Below, one piece after another: positions 33,791 through 42,905 of a stretch of DNA of 64,000 nucleotides. The position numbers and the translations under genes were made by a program. How positions within the stretch are numbered: the stretch's first letter is position 1; each line of letters begins with the position of its first letter. This DNA comes from a bacterium (GTDB lineage Bacteria > Pseudomonadota > Alphaproteobacteria > Caulobacterales > Caulobacteraceae), in assembly GCA_030824495.1 (NCBI GenBank), contig JAVBXP010000033.1, positions 1-64,000 on the forward strand, written 5' to 3'. A model generated the notes under the pieces. It was not told the origin of the DNA. It saw only the letters and a program-made list of their open reading frames with translations, and made no database searches.

Positions 33791-35008
33791 TCAGCAGGCC
33801 AGGGCAGGCCGCGTGGCCAGGCGCTGACTGTAGAGCGCCGCAGCAATCGCGGCGGCGGGCATGAAGGCGCCGATCCAAGTGACGGCGTGCAGGCCAGGCC
33901 CGTGGTCGATGACCGTCCCGCCGAGCCATGCGCCTAGCGCATTGCCGAGGTTGAAGGCGGCGATGTTGAGGCTTGAGGCCAAGGTCTGGCCCGCGCCGCC
34001 CGCCGCCTCCATCACGCGAAGCTGCAAGGGGGCGACGGTGGCGAAGGCCGCCGCGCCGAGTAGGCCGGTGAAGATCACCGCCGCGATCTTGTTTTCCAGG
34101 AAGAAGGTCATGGCCACCATCACGATGGTCAGGACGGCCAGGGTGCCGAAGAGAGCGGGTGTCAGGGCGCGGTCCGCGAACTTGCCGCCTAGGAAGTTGC
34201 CGGCGACCAGACCACCCCCGAACACCAGCAGGATCGGCGAGACGGCCGCGAGTGGGAAGCCGGTGATTTGGGTCAGGATCGGCTGGATGTAGGTGAAGAC
34301 AGCAAAGACCCCGCCAAAACCCAACACAGTCATCAGTAGGCCGAGCAACACCTGCGGGCGCTTCAGCACCGCGAGCTCTTCCGAGAGGGGGCCAACATCC
34401 GGAGCCTGCTTGGCGCGGGGCACGAAGGCGATCAGCACCAGGGCGGCGAAGACGCCGATACCGGTGACGGCCCAGAAGGTCGAGCGCCAGCCGAACGCCT
34501 CACCTAGCCAGGCGCCGAACGGGACCCCGACCAGGGTGGCGGCGGTGAGCCCGGTGAACATCAGCGCGATGGCCGAGGCCCGCCGTTCAGGCGGAACCAG
34601 CCCGGCGGCGACCACCGAGCCGACGCCAAAGAAGGTGCCGTGGGCCAGGGCGGTGACGATCCGCGCGATCATCAGTGTCTCGTAGGTCGGCGCCAGGGCG
34701 CAGGCGAGGTTGCCGAGCGTGAAGATGACCATCAACGAAACCAGGGTGGTCTTCTGGGGGAGGCGGCGCGTGGCGATCGTCAGCAGCGGCGCGCCAGCGA
34801 AGACGCCGAGCGCATAGCCGGTGATGAGCAGGCCGGCGGCGGAGATCGAGACGCCAAGATCGCCGGAGACCTGCATCAGCAGGCCCATGATGACGAACTC
34901 GGTCACTCCGATCCCGAAGGCTCCGGCGGTGAGGGCATAGAGGGCGAGGGGCAAGGGAGGCTCCGGGGTGGCGGCGTGGTCCCGGCTAGATGGCGCCCTT
35001 TCATTCAA
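33791..35008 (-). CDS. MFS transporter, DHA1-type (sugar/drug efflux like)
   Basis: 405 aa with twelve hydrophobic segments. It has the family loop between helices 2 and 3 (GAPLLTIATRRLPQKTTLV), FGVGSVVAAGLVPPERR, and VGVPFGAWLGEAFGWRSTF (motif C region), as in AraJ/arabinose-efflux-like antiporters. The substrate is unknown. No ATG lies near the beginning: TTG at 35008 is the earliest start and lacks a good ribosome site. It is divergent from a LysR-type gene 47 bases away, which probably regulates it. Confidence 0.9.
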   Translation of the reverse strand: MNERAPSSRDHAATPEPPLPLALYALTAGAFGIGVTEFVIMGLLMQVSGDLGVSISAAGLLITGYALGVFAGAPLLTIATRRLPQKTTLVSLMVIFTLGNLACALAPTYETLMIARIVTALAHGTFFGVGSVVAAGLVPPERRASAIALMFTGLTAATLVGVPFGAWLGEAFGWRSTFWAVTGIGVFAALVLIAFVPRAKQAPDVGPLSEELAVLKRPQVLLGLLMTVLGFGGVFAVFTYIQPILTQITGFPLAAVSPILLVFGGGLVAGNFLGGKFADRALTPALFGTLAVLTIVMVAMTFFLENKIAAVIFTGLLGAAAFATVAPLQLRVMEAAGGAGQTLASSLNIAAFNLGNALGAWLGGTVIDHGPGLHAVTWIGAFMPAAAIAAALYSQRLATRPALAC

Positions 35009-35055
35009 TGAATTAGAGTGTCATCTGGAACATCATATGTGAGTTCAAGTCCAAT

Positions 35056-35982
35056 ATGGCGCGCTCCGAAGTCAATCGATCCACGGAGATGGAGGTCTTT
35101 GTCCGGGTCGTGGAGACAGGCGGGCTGTCGGCCGCCGCACGCGCTCTGCGGATTACGCCTTCGGCGGTGAGCAAGCTGATCGCGCGATTGGAGACGAGGT
35201 TAGGGGCGCGGTTGCTCAACCGCTCGACGCGCAAGTTGCAGCTGACGCCCGAAGGAACCTCTTTCTACACACGCTCAGTCCAGGTCCTGGCGGACATCGA
35301 CGAGGCCGAACGGGAAGTCACCGCCGGCGCCGCGCCGCGCGGGCGGGTGAGGGTGAACAGTAATGTGGGCCTTGGCCGGCAACTGCTGCTGCCTCTGGTC
35401 CCTGATTTCCTGGCCAAGCACCCAGAGGTCACCCTGGACATCGTCCTCACCGATCAGGTCGTGGACTTGCTGGACGAGCGCGCCGACGTGGCGTTGCGGG
35501 TGGGCGACTTGCAGTCCTCAAGTCTGATGGCGCGAAAGCTGGGCGAGAGCCGCGCGGTCGTGGTTGCTTCGCCAGACTATCTCGCGCGGCGGGGCGTACC
35601 CATGACGCTGCAGGACCTGAGCCAGCATGATCAGCTCGACTTCAATTTCACGCGCAGCGTTCGCAATTGGCCCTTTCTGGGCACGGACGGGCAGGTGGCC
35701 TATCTGCCCGGCGTTGCGGCCGTGCAGGTTGGGGATGGCGAGAGCCTGAGGGAACTGGCGCTGGCCGGCGCAGGTCTGGCCCGAATGAGCGTCTTCTCGG
35801 CGGCGCGAGACATAGCCGCCGGGCGGTTAGTTCCGGTGCTGGAGGCCTTCAATCCCGGCGACGTGCTGGAGGTGCACGTCGTCTTTCTCGGACAGGGCGG
35901 CCGACTGCCGGCCCGGGTGCGGGCTTTCATCGACTATCTGGTGGAGAATCTGCGGCTTCCGAGTTGGCGCGCTGAAGCTTAA
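35056..35982 (+). CDS. LysR-family transcriptional regulator
   Basis: 308 aa. The N-terminal winged helix (EVFVRVVETGGLSAAARAL, then ITPSAVSKLIARLETRLG, NRSTRKLQLTPEG) is typical of the LTTR group, and a two-lobed effector domain follows from about residue 90 (RGRVRVNSNVGLGRQLL). LTTRs usually bind between themselves and a divergent target, so the MFS gene 47 bases away is the likely target. The short intergenic region has TCATCTGGAACATCATATGTGA; any T-N11-A site inside it is only suggestive. Confidence 0.93.
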   Translation: MARSEVNRSTEMEVFVRVVETGGLSAAARALRITPSAVSKLIARLETRLGARLLNRSTRKLQLTPEGTSFYTRSVQVLADIDEAEREVTAGAAPRGRVRVNSNVGLGRQLLLPLVPDFLAKHPEVTLDIVLTDQVVDLLDERADVALRVGDLQSSSLMARKLGESRAVVVASPDYLARRGVPMTLQDLSQHDQLDFNFTRSVRNWPFLGTDGQVAYLPGVAAVQVGDGESLRELALAGAGLARMSVFSAARDIAAGRLVPVLEAFNPGDVLEVHVVFLGQGGRLPARVRAFIDYLVENLRLPSWRAEA

Positions 35983-36378
35983 GCAGACGAAGCTGTGGAT
36001 AACTCTGGCGGCTTGGTTGCGCTGGGATATCGGCGTTTTTCCACCGAGTTTCGCACTGGTTGTCCACCGGTTCGGCGCTTGGCGACGCTGAAGCGCGCTT
36101 GCCAGCAGAGCTGATCGGCGCGAGCCTCCAATTGTCGAAAGGAACTGCCGCGCAGGAGACCTGGGAGACCAGACCACCCAGCAAGCAGTAGGCTCCAAGA
36201 GCAAGGCCCCAGGGGCAACCCGGACGCCGAACTCGAAGGGTCACGACGATGAAGACGGCCAGCCAGGGCGACCTCGCGAACCGAAAACGTCGAAGACCTT
36301 AAGGCCCTCAGGCTGCAGAGCCTGGATGAGAAGGCGACGCAGCGGGAAACCGCCGCGCCGCCTTCTTGCTATCTGGAC
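35983..36378. other. 396-bp gene-free region with DnaA-box-like sites and hairpins
   Basis: Nothing in any frame looks like a conserved protein. A perfect DnaA-box sequence (TTATCCACA on the minus strand) lies at 35994-36002. Two 7-of-9 matches follow at 36037-36045 (TTTTCCACC) and 36060-36068 (TTGTCCACC). Near the right end are a hairpin CAGGCT/AGCCTG (36309-36324) and a longer stem AAGGCG...CGCCTT (36331-36365). The stretch could hold a small RNA or a DnaA-binding locus. It does not resemble tmRNA, RNase P RNA or 4.5S RNA by their conserved motifs. Confidence 0.4.
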
Positions 36379-37632
36379 CTACTTTTTCGGATCGGTCAGG
36401 GCCTTGTAGACCAACGGGTAGGATGTTGAGCGGACGTCTGGCGTGTCGCGGTCGGGGATCGAGCCGTTGAGATTCTGGATCATGCCGACGAACACCAAGT
36501 CATTGGTAGGGTCGATCCAGAACCAAGTGCCGAAAGCTCCACCCCAGTAGTAGCTGTCCTTGCCTTGCGGGGTCTTGGCCTTGGCGGGGTCGAGGATCAC
36601 CGCGAAGTCCATGCCGAACCCCACGCCGTCCATGCTGGGGCCATAGAGATCGACCAGGACGCCCTCTTTCAGCACGTTCTGTCGCATCAGCTTGACGGTT
36701 TCGGGCTTCAGGATGCGCGCGCCGTCCAGTTCGCCGCCGTTCAGCAGCATCTGCGAGAAGCGCCAGTAATCCTGCGTCGTGGAGAGCAGTCCGCCTGATC
36801 CGGACAGCAGCGCCGGCTTCACCGAGGCGTTGATCGGGTTGGGCGGGGCGATCAGCTTCTTCTGCTCGTCGTAGCTATGGATGGCGCTGACGCGCGGCAG
36901 TTTGTCGGCTGATACGGCGAAACCGGTGTCGGGCATCTTCAGCGGATCGAAGATGCGGGTCTGGAAGAACACGTCGAGCGGCTGCCCTGACAGCTTCTCC
37001 ACCAGATAGCCCTGGATGTTCACGCTGGGGCCATAGCGCCAGTCGCTCCCTGGTTGGGTGGCGAGCGGCAGCTTGGCCAGCTTGTCGATCATCGCTTGCA
37101 GCGGTTGGTTGCGGTCGGTGACCTCGGGGGCATAGCCGGACGAGACGTCAAAGCCGGCCGTATGGCTCATAAGCTCGCGCATCGTCATCGGATGGGCTTG
37201 AGCGACCAGGGTCCCGTCGGGGCCCTTGACCTTCAAGTCGGCGAATTCGGGGATGAACTTGGCGACCGGGTCGTCCAGCTTCCACTTGCCCTCTTCGAAG
37301 AGGATCATCATCGCCACGCCGGTGACCGGCTTGGTCATCGAGGCGATGCGAAAGATGGTGTCGCGCTGCATCGGCGCCTTGGAGTTCACGTCCTGCACGC
37401 CATAGGCGTCGAAGTGAACCACCTTGCCGTGACGAGCGACCAAGGTGGTGACGCCCGCGAGGCGGCCTTGGTCCACGAGGCCGTGCATGGCCTGGTCGAT
37501 ACCCTTCAGGCCCTCAGCCGACATGCTGACTGATGCCGGGGCGGCGAGTTTCACCTCCGCGTGCACCGGGAGCGCAATCAGCGCAGCGGTCGCGAAAAGG
37601 CCGGCCAGCAGGCCTTGGCGTGTCAGCGTCAT
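36379..37632 (-). CDS. Exported beta-lactamase-fold serine hydrolase (class C/esterase type)
   Basis: 417 aa from ATG 37632 (GGGGGATAT upstream). A signal peptide ends near VHA-E (about residue 25). The S-x-x-K motif is SMTK (Ser 98, Lys 101) and the Y-x-S/N motif YGPS starts at Tyr 200. Late glycine-rich YYWGGAFGTWFWIDP takes the place of the KTG/HxG motif. This combination is typical of beta-lactamase-related esterases and D-aminopeptidase-like proteins rather than true AmpC. Substrate unknown; periplasmic. Confidence 0.9.
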   Translation of the reverse strand: MTLTRQGLLAGLFATAALIALPVHAEVKLAAPASVSMSAEGLKGIDQAMHGLVDQGRLAGVTTLVARHGKVVHFDAYGVQDVNSKAPMQRDTIFRIASMTKPVTGVAMMILFEEGKWKLDDPVAKFIPEFADLKVKGPDGTLVAQAHPMTMRELMSHTAGFDVSSGYAPEVTDRNQPLQAMIDKLAKLPLATQPGSDWRYGPSVNIQGYLVEKLSGQPLDVFFQTRIFDPLKMPDTGFAVSADKLPRVSAIHSYDEQKKLIAPPNPINASVKPALLSGSGGLLSTTQDYWRFSQMLLNGGELDGARILKPETVKLMRQNVLKEGVLVDLYGPSMDGVGFGMDFAVILDPAKAKTPQGKDSYYWGGAFGTWFWIDPTNDLVFVGMIQNLNGSIPDRDTPDVRSTSYPLVYKALTDPKK

Positions 37633-37695
37633 GGATATCCCCCGAAATGGATTCGTTCTTGTTGAACCCATTCTAGTCAGGGGTATGTGCGGCGC

Positions 37696-39093
37696 CTAGG
37701 GCAGGCCCAGGGCCTTGCGCATGACCTCGTGCACCGCCGGATGGTCCATCAGGCCGTGGATGTCTTCGGAGCCCGGCCCGGTGGCGTAGGTGGCGATGTC
37801 TTCGCCAGTATGGGCCGCGCTGTTGAGGGGCACCGCAGCGAAGCTGCGAAGGTCGGGATCAGCGGTGTCCAGTCCGGCGGGATCGGGGCGGAGCTCGGCC
37901 ACCGGCGCGCCGGGGCCGCTTGCGTACATGAGAATGGGAACGGCCTTGCCGTCGAGGGCCCTGGCCGGATCGTCCTCGTTCCCTGGCAGTAGACCCAGGA
38001 TCGAGGTGTCTCGGGCGCCGCCGTTGATCGTCAGGCCATGGCTGTGATCAGCGGTGACGATGATCAGCGTATTTTTGGGGTCGGTCATGGCCTGGGCCGC
38101 CGCCACCGCCTTGGCGAGCTCAACCGTCTCGTTCAGGGCTTCCTGAGCCAGGCTCATATGATGGGCCTTGTCGATCAGGGCGCCCTCGACCATCAGAAAG
38201 TAGCCCTGCTTGCTTTGCGACAGGACTTCGATCGCCTTGACGGTCATCTCCGTCAGGCGCGGCGCGTCGGTCTGGGTCGCGTTGCGGGCGTTCTCGCGCA
38301 TCATGTTCCCCGGGGCGAACAGGCCGAGCAGGCGTCTGGTGTCTTTTGGAACCGAGGCGAGTTCCGATCCGGTCTTTACGAAGGCCCCGCCGCCGGCGCG
38401 CCATTCGGCGGTCAGGTCCCGGCCGTCGAGCCGCTTGCCGTCTCGTTCGCTGGGGGTGAAGGCGGCGGCGCCGCCGCCCAGCATGACGTCGAGCTGTAGG
38501 GCCTTGGGCCCGTCCAGCATCTGGCGAGCAATGTCCTTGCAGCCGGCCGCGACGGCTTCCGGCGGCAGGTCGGCGTCCGATTGCCATTGGCGCGACGGTG
38601 TATGGGCGTAGAGCGAAGCTGGCGTCGCATCTGTGATCGCGGCGGTCGAGACGACGCCCGTCGCCAGTCCCTTCTTTCGCGCCAACTCGGCCAGAGTGGG
38701 GACCGTGGAGCCGGCCACTGAGACGCAATCCCCGCGGCGAACCTTGTCATTGACGCCAAGCGCGCCGTTCAAGGTCCTGCGGCCAGTCAGGATCGCCGAA
38801 GCGCCGGCCGCCGAGTCGGTCACCAAACTGTCGGCCGAATAGGTCCGCACCAGGCCCAGTTGCGGAAAGGCCTCGAACGAGAGCCGGTTGGAGGCGCCGT
38901 CCGCGCCACGTTGCTGGGCCTCATAGATCCGGGCGGCGGTCAGGGTCGCTACGCCCATGCCGTCGCCGATGAACAGGATCACGTTCTTGGCGCGCTCGGC
39001 GGCGGCGGCCGGGCCAGCCATAGCCGAGACCGCTGCGGTGAGCATCAGGGCGTTGGCGGCCCTTCGGGCACGCGTCCAGGAAATCTCACCCAT
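37696..39093 (-). CDS. Alkaline phosphatase (PhoA family), exported
   Basis: 465 aa using ATG 39093 with GGAG upstream; a signal peptide ends near AAA-E (about 33). Metal and active-site motifs are complete: LFIGDGMG (Asp about 44), VTDSAAGASA with nucleophile Ser 94, EGALIDKAHH, VTADHSHG, and HTGEDIATYATGP near the C-terminus. It hydrolyses phosphomonoesters in the periplasm. A Pho box was not found by eye. It follows the serine hydrolase head to tail on the same strand, 63 bases away. Confidence 0.95.
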   Translation of the reverse strand: MGEISWTRARRAANALMLTAAVSAMAGPAAAAERAKNVILFIGDGMGVATLTAARIYEAQQRGADGASNRLSFEAFPQLGLVRTYSADSLVTDSAAGASAILTGRRTLNGALGVNDKVRRGDCVSVAGSTVPTLAELARKKGLATGVVSTAAITDATPASLYAHTPSRQWQSDADLPPEAVAAGCKDIARQMLDGPKALQLDVMLGGGAAAFTPSERDGKRLDGRDLTAEWRAGGGAFVKTGSELASVPKDTRRLLGLFAPGNMMRENARNATQTDAPRLTEMTVKAIEVLSQSKQGYFLMVEGALIDKAHHMSLAQEALNETVELAKAVAAAQAMTDPKNTLIIVTADHSHGLTINGGARDTSILGLLPGNEDDPARALDGKAVPILMYASGPGAPVAELRPDPAGLDTADPDLRSFAAVPLNSAAHTGEDIATYATGPGSEDIHGLMDHPAVHEVMRKALGLP

Positions 39094-39283
39094 AGCCAAA
39101 ACTCCACTGCCGTACTGTCGGGGCCGCTGGGGGCGACCCGCTCGGGCGCGTTCATCAACGGCGTTCATCACGCGCGCATGAAGGCTGGATGTCGGTTTCG
39201 TGGCAGTGGCGCGTCGCGCGACGGGGCTAGGCGGCCGCTACGGCAGGCGCCCTAGTTTCGCGGGCGAGTTCAGTGAGGTGATC

Positions 39284-41092
39284 ATGGTCAAGATTGTCAG
39301 GATTGGCGGAGCCGGCGGCTTCCTCGGCGACTCCTCGGTGGCGGCGCCGCAACTGCTGAAGGGCGGCAGGCTCGACTACATGATCCTCGACTATCTGGCC
39401 GAGGCGACGATGTCGTCCCTGGGCCAACTGAAGGCCGCGCGGCCCGACCAGGGCTATGCTCGCGACTTCACTGAATGGGTCTGGAAGGACAACCTCCATG
39501 AGCTGAAGGCGCAGGGCGTCAAAATCGTGACCAACGCCGGCGGGCTCAATCCGCGGGCCTGCCGAGCACGGATGGAGGAATTGGCCGCCGCTGCGGGCCT
39601 CAGCTTCAAGATCGCCGTTGTCGAGGGCGATGATCTGATGAGCCGTCTGGATGAGTTGGCCGGGCGCGGATTGACCGAGATGTTCACCGACGCCGAGTTC
39701 CCCGATCCGAAACGCGTCTTCACCGCCAACGCCTATTTCGGCGGTCGGCCTATCGCCGAAGCGCTCGCGGCGGGCGCGGACATGGTGATCACCGGACGGG
39801 TGGTCGACAGCGCCCTGGCGCTGGGACCGCTGATGCATGAATTCGGCTGGACTGAGGCTGACCACGACCTGTTGTCGGCCGGGTCGTTGGCGGGGCACGT
39901 CATCGAATGCGGCGCCCAGGCGACCGGTGGCCTTTTCACTGATTGGGAGGCCGTGCCCGACTGGGCGCACATCGGTTATCCGGTGATCGAGTGCCACGCC
40001 GACGGCAGCTTCGTGGTCTGCAAGCCGCCGGGCACGGGTGGGCTGGTGTCGCCGGCCGCTGTCGCGGAGCAGATCCTCTATGAGGTCGGCGATCCCCAAG
40101 GCTACGCCTTGCCGGATGTGGTGTGCGACTTCACCGAGGTGAAGGTCGAGGCGGTAGGAGAGAACCGGGTGCGGGTCACAGGCGCCAAGGGCTATCCGCC
40201 CACCGGCGCTTACAAGGTCTGCATCACCTTCGAGGATGGCTATCGGTTTATCGGGGCGATGCCGGTCGTCGGTCGCGACGCGGCCCGAAAGGCCGAGCGG
40301 CAAGCGCAGGCGCTCTTGGAGCGGCTGTCCGAAATGCTGCGAGGGCGCAACTTGCCGCCTATTCGCGACAGCCGGATCGAGTTGCTCGGGGCCGAGGCGT
40401 CCTATGGAGCCCAAGCCAGACCGGAGGCCAGGGCCGTGCGTGAAGTGGTCGCCAGGGTTGGCGTTGAGCACGAGAGCGCTGAGGCCCTCGGGTTGCTGGC
40501 GCGGGAATTCGCCTCGCCGACGACTTCGATGAGCGTCGGCTCCACGGGCTGGTTCGGCGGCGCGCCCACCATCACCCCCGTCGCGCGCGTCTATTCTGTG
40601 CTGCTGCCGCGTGGCGAGGTTCCAGCCGTGGTGAGCCTAGGGGCCGAGACGCGCGAGATCGAGATCGCGCCCCCGCCAAGGGCCTTCGCTCCGGTTCAGG
40701 TCGTGCGTCCGGTCGTTCCCGCGCCGCCCACGACGACCCGTGAATTGGTGCGACGGCCGCTAATCGACCTGGCCTGGGCGCGGTCCGGCGACAAGGGCGA
40801 CGCGTTCAACATCGGGGTCATCGCGCGCAAGCCCGAATACCTGCCCTGGATCCGGCGCGGCCTGGGGCCCGAAGCGGTGCAGGCCTTCTTCGCGCACGAG
40901 TTCGAGGGGGCGAAGGCGCCCAAGGTGTTCAGCTACGAGCTGCCCGGCCTGGGGGCCATCAATCTTCACTGCATCCAGGCGCTGGGCGGCGGGCAGTTTT
41001 CGAGCCTGCGGCTGGATCCGTTGGCGAAGGGAAAGGCCCAGCAGCTGCTGGACATGGAGATCGAGGTCCCGGCGGACCTGGTGGCCGCCTAG
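39284..41092 (+). CDS. AtuA-type acyclic-terpene utilisation family protein (DUF1446 plus AtuA C-terminal region)
   Basis: 602 aa from ATG 39284 (GTGAGGTGATC). Residues 1-450 form the DUF1446/AtuA core: GGAGGFLGDS, VTNAGGLNPRAC, ITGRVVDSALALGPL and CGAQATGGLFTDW. From about 500 a second conserved block (LAWARSGDKGDAFNIGVIAR, YELPGLGAINLHCIQALGGG) matches the small AtuA C-terminal domain found as a separate gene elsewhere. AtuA is needed for citronellol/geranyl catabolism in Pseudomonas but its reaction is unknown. No other atu genes are adjacent, so the role here is open. Confidence 0.85.
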   Translation: MVKIVRIGGAGGFLGDSSVAAPQLLKGGRLDYMILDYLAEATMSSLGQLKAARPDQGYARDFTEWVWKDNLHELKAQGVKIVTNAGGLNPRACRARMEELAAAAGLSFKIAVVEGDDLMSRLDELAGRGLTEMFTDAEFPDPKRVFTANAYFGGRPIAEALAAGADMVITGRVVDSALALGPLMHEFGWTEADHDLLSAGSLAGHVIECGAQATGGLFTDWEAVPDWAHIGYPVIECHADGSFVVCKPPGTGGLVSPAAVAEQILYEVGDPQGYALPDVVCDFTEVKVEAVGENRVRVTGAKGYPPTGAYKVCITFEDGYRFIGAMPVVGRDAARKAERQAQALLERLSEMLRGRNLPPIRDSRIELLGAEASYGAQARPEARAVREVVARVGVEHESAEALGLLAREFASPTTSMSVGSTGWFGGAPTITPVARVYSVLLPRGEVPAVVSLGAETREIEIAPPPRAFAPVQVVRPVVPAPPTTTRELVRRPLIDLAWARSGDKGDAFNIGVIARKPEYLPWIRRGLGPEAVQAFFAHEFEGAKAPKVFSYELPGLGAINLHCIQALGGGQFSSLRLDPLAKGKAQQLLDMEIEVPADLVAA

Positions 41093-41352
41093 ATCGCGGC
41101 GAGCGCCTCATGGGCCCGCTGGGCGCGCTGGGCGGCTTCGATCGCGCCTGCAATCGCGGCGCGGGCCTGCGGGCTGTTGCGCCAGCAGGTCGATCCCAGC
41201 TGAGCGGAGGTCGCCACGCACAGCGCGGCGGCGTCTTGCCGAGCTAGCGACGCAAGGTCTTCGATACCCAGTTCTTCCAGGCGCTGGACGACCGTTGGGC
41301 CGACGCCCTTCACGGCGAGGAGGATGGTCCGTTCGTGTGCTGAAAAGGCCAT
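41089..41352 (-). CDS. Helix-hairpin-helix protein downstream of ppx
   Basis: 87 aa from ATG 41352. The N-terminal half reads ILLAVKGVGPTVVQRLEELGIEDLASLARQ, a helix-hairpin-helix with the canonical G-V-G hairpin, like the DNA-binding modules of DUF4332/Cdd1-type proteins. It then continues as an Ala-rich helix. It begins 17 bases after the ppx stop on the same strand and its stop overlaps the stop of the AtuA-type gene (four bases). It may bind DNA or RNA; no specific role is known. Confidence 0.75.
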   Translation of the reverse strand: MAFSAHERTILLAVKGVGPTVVQRLEELGIEDLASLARQDAAALCVATSAQLGSTCWRNSPQARAAIAGAIEAAQRAQRAHEALAAI

Positions 41353-41369
41353 GCCGGCTCCGTTGACGC

Positions 41370-42905
41370 TTAGCCCAATTGTAGCTTGAGCTTCAGGGCC
41401 TGGGCCAGGGTTTGGGCGCGTTTGGCGGTCTGTTCGCCGAGCAGCATGTCGGACCAACCTTCCTGAGCGCGCAGGATCAGGCGGTCGCCTTCAATGGATA
41501 GGGTGGAGCGACCGAGCAGGCTGGCGTTGCGGCCAGACAGGTCGCAGCCGAGCCGGATGGCCGAGCCAAGTGCGCGGGCGCGTTGGCGACGCTCCGCCGA
41601 CAGAACCTTGGAGACGGTGCCGGGCTCAGGCGTCGCCGGAGCCGAAGAGTGTCGAGCGAAGGCGGCGCAGGCCAGGAAGGCGCGCTCAGGGTGGTTCATG
41701 CCGGCGATGGGCGCGCGCAGGACCTGCTCGAAGGCCAGTTCGCCGCGATGGTCGGGATGAAGACGCGCGCCGAGATCGGCCAAGCGGCAGGCGGCGGCGG
41801 TCAATGTCGGTTCGCGAGCGCCGAAGACCGGCGGCAGTCGACTGAAGGCCGGGTCCAGCCAGTCGTGGAGCGCCGTGCCGAGATCGCAGGAAAGCCCGCG
41901 AACCGTGGTCAGGGCCTCACAACCTTCGATCAACGGATCCTGGGCCGCTTCTTCGGGTGGCATGGCCTCAAGCAGCAGCCCTTCGCGCAGGCCATAGGCC
42001 GAGATCACGATGCGCTCGATGCCGAGGCGTTCGATCAGGGCGTCCAGCACCAGAGCGGAATAGGGCAGGGTGTCGAAGCGCTTCTTCGACAGGCCCTGCA
42101 TCCGTTCCAGCGAGGCCTTGGACTGGCGGGCGACGAAACGCGCGACGTCAACAGCGTCGGAGCGGCTCATCTCGTACTGGTGGGCGACGCGCAGCGGATA
42201 GTCGGCCATCTCCATGTGTAGAAGGGCCAGGTTGCGCCAGGCGCCGCCGACGGCGTGGAATTCCCGGGTGCGGAAGCGGACGCCGGACTTGTCGATGCGC
42301 CCGTCGATCACCTTGCGCATCTTGTCGACGTCGAGCGGCTTGGGCGCCCCCAGCGCGAAGGGACCGAGCGGCAGGGTGACGCCGTCACGCGGCGCGCCGC
42401 CGTCCAGATGCACCAGTTCCAGACTGGAGCCGCCCATGTCGCCGACTACACCAGAAGCGTCAGGCTGGCCGGCCAGGACGCCCAGGGCGGCGTAGCGGGC
42501 TTCTTCAACGCCGGACAGAACCCGCAGGCGAAGGCCGGTTTCCAACTCGACGCGAGCGAGGAAGGCCGGGCCGTCCGAGGCTTCGCGCACGGCGGCCGTG
42601 GCGACCGCGAAAATGTCGCTGCGTTCCCATCCGCTAAGCGCAGCCCGGAAGCGCCGCAGGGCGAGGAGGGCGGTCTCGATCCCATCGGGCGACAGTCGGC
42701 CCGTCGCAGGCAGATCACGGCCGAGCCCCGCGAGGGCCTTTTCGTTGAAGACCGTCCAGATGGCGCGGCCTTCCAGCCGGTAGATCACCAGGCGCACGGA
42801 ATTGGACCCGACGTCGATGACGGCGGTTTGGCGCGAACCTAGATCCTTGAAAGCTCGAGGACCGGGATCTGGGGCGATGGCCCGGCTATCCGCGCGGGGC
42901 CACAT
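41370..42905 (-). CDS. ppx: Exopolyphosphatase/guanosine pentaphosphatase (Ppx/GppA)
   Basis: ASKHA-fold phosphatase of 511 aa that removes phosphate from polyphosphate ends and may hydrolyse pppGpp. Blocks: [17 protein letters not shown] (phosphate loop 1), [24 protein letters not shown] with a catalytic Glu, and [12 protein letters not shown] (loop 2), followed by an alpha-helical HD-like C-terminal half. It overlaps ppk by 20 bases, indicating tight co-expression. The choice between Ppx and GppA activity is not certain. Confidence 0.92.
   Translation of the reverse strand: MWPRADSRAIAPDPGPRAFKDLGSRQTAVIDVGSNSVRLVIYRLEGRAIWTVFNEKALAGLGRDLPATGRLSPDGIETALLALRRFRAALSGWERSDIFAVATAAVREASDGPAFLARVELETGLRLRVLSGVEEARYAALGVLAGQPDASGVVGDMGGSSLELVHLDGGAPRDGVTLPLGPFALGAPKPLDVDKMRKVIDGRIDKSGVRFRTREFHAVGGAWRNLALLHMEMADYPLRVAHQYEMSRSDAVDVARFVARQSKASLERMQGLSKKRFDTLPYSALVLDALIERLGIERIVISAYGLREGLLLEAMPPEEAAQDPLIEGCEALTTVRGLSCDLGTALHDWLDPAFSRLPPVFGAREPTLTAAACRLADLGARLHPDHRGELAFEQVLRAPIAGMNHPERAFLACAAFARHSSAPATPEPGTVSKVLSAERRQRARALGSAIRLGCDLSGRNASLLGRSTLSIEGDRLILRAQEGWSDMLLGEQTAKRAQTLAQALKLKLQLG

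Noticed and set aside
35827..36244. Minus-strand frames of about 100-125 codons across the LysR end and the gene-free region
   Set aside because: Low complexity, no domain, and they overlap the LysR gene; not supported as coding.
35983..36378. Considered as tmRNA, RNase P RNA, 6S RNA or 4.5S RNA
   Set aside because: None of the conserved sequence blocks of these RNAs were found in either strand.
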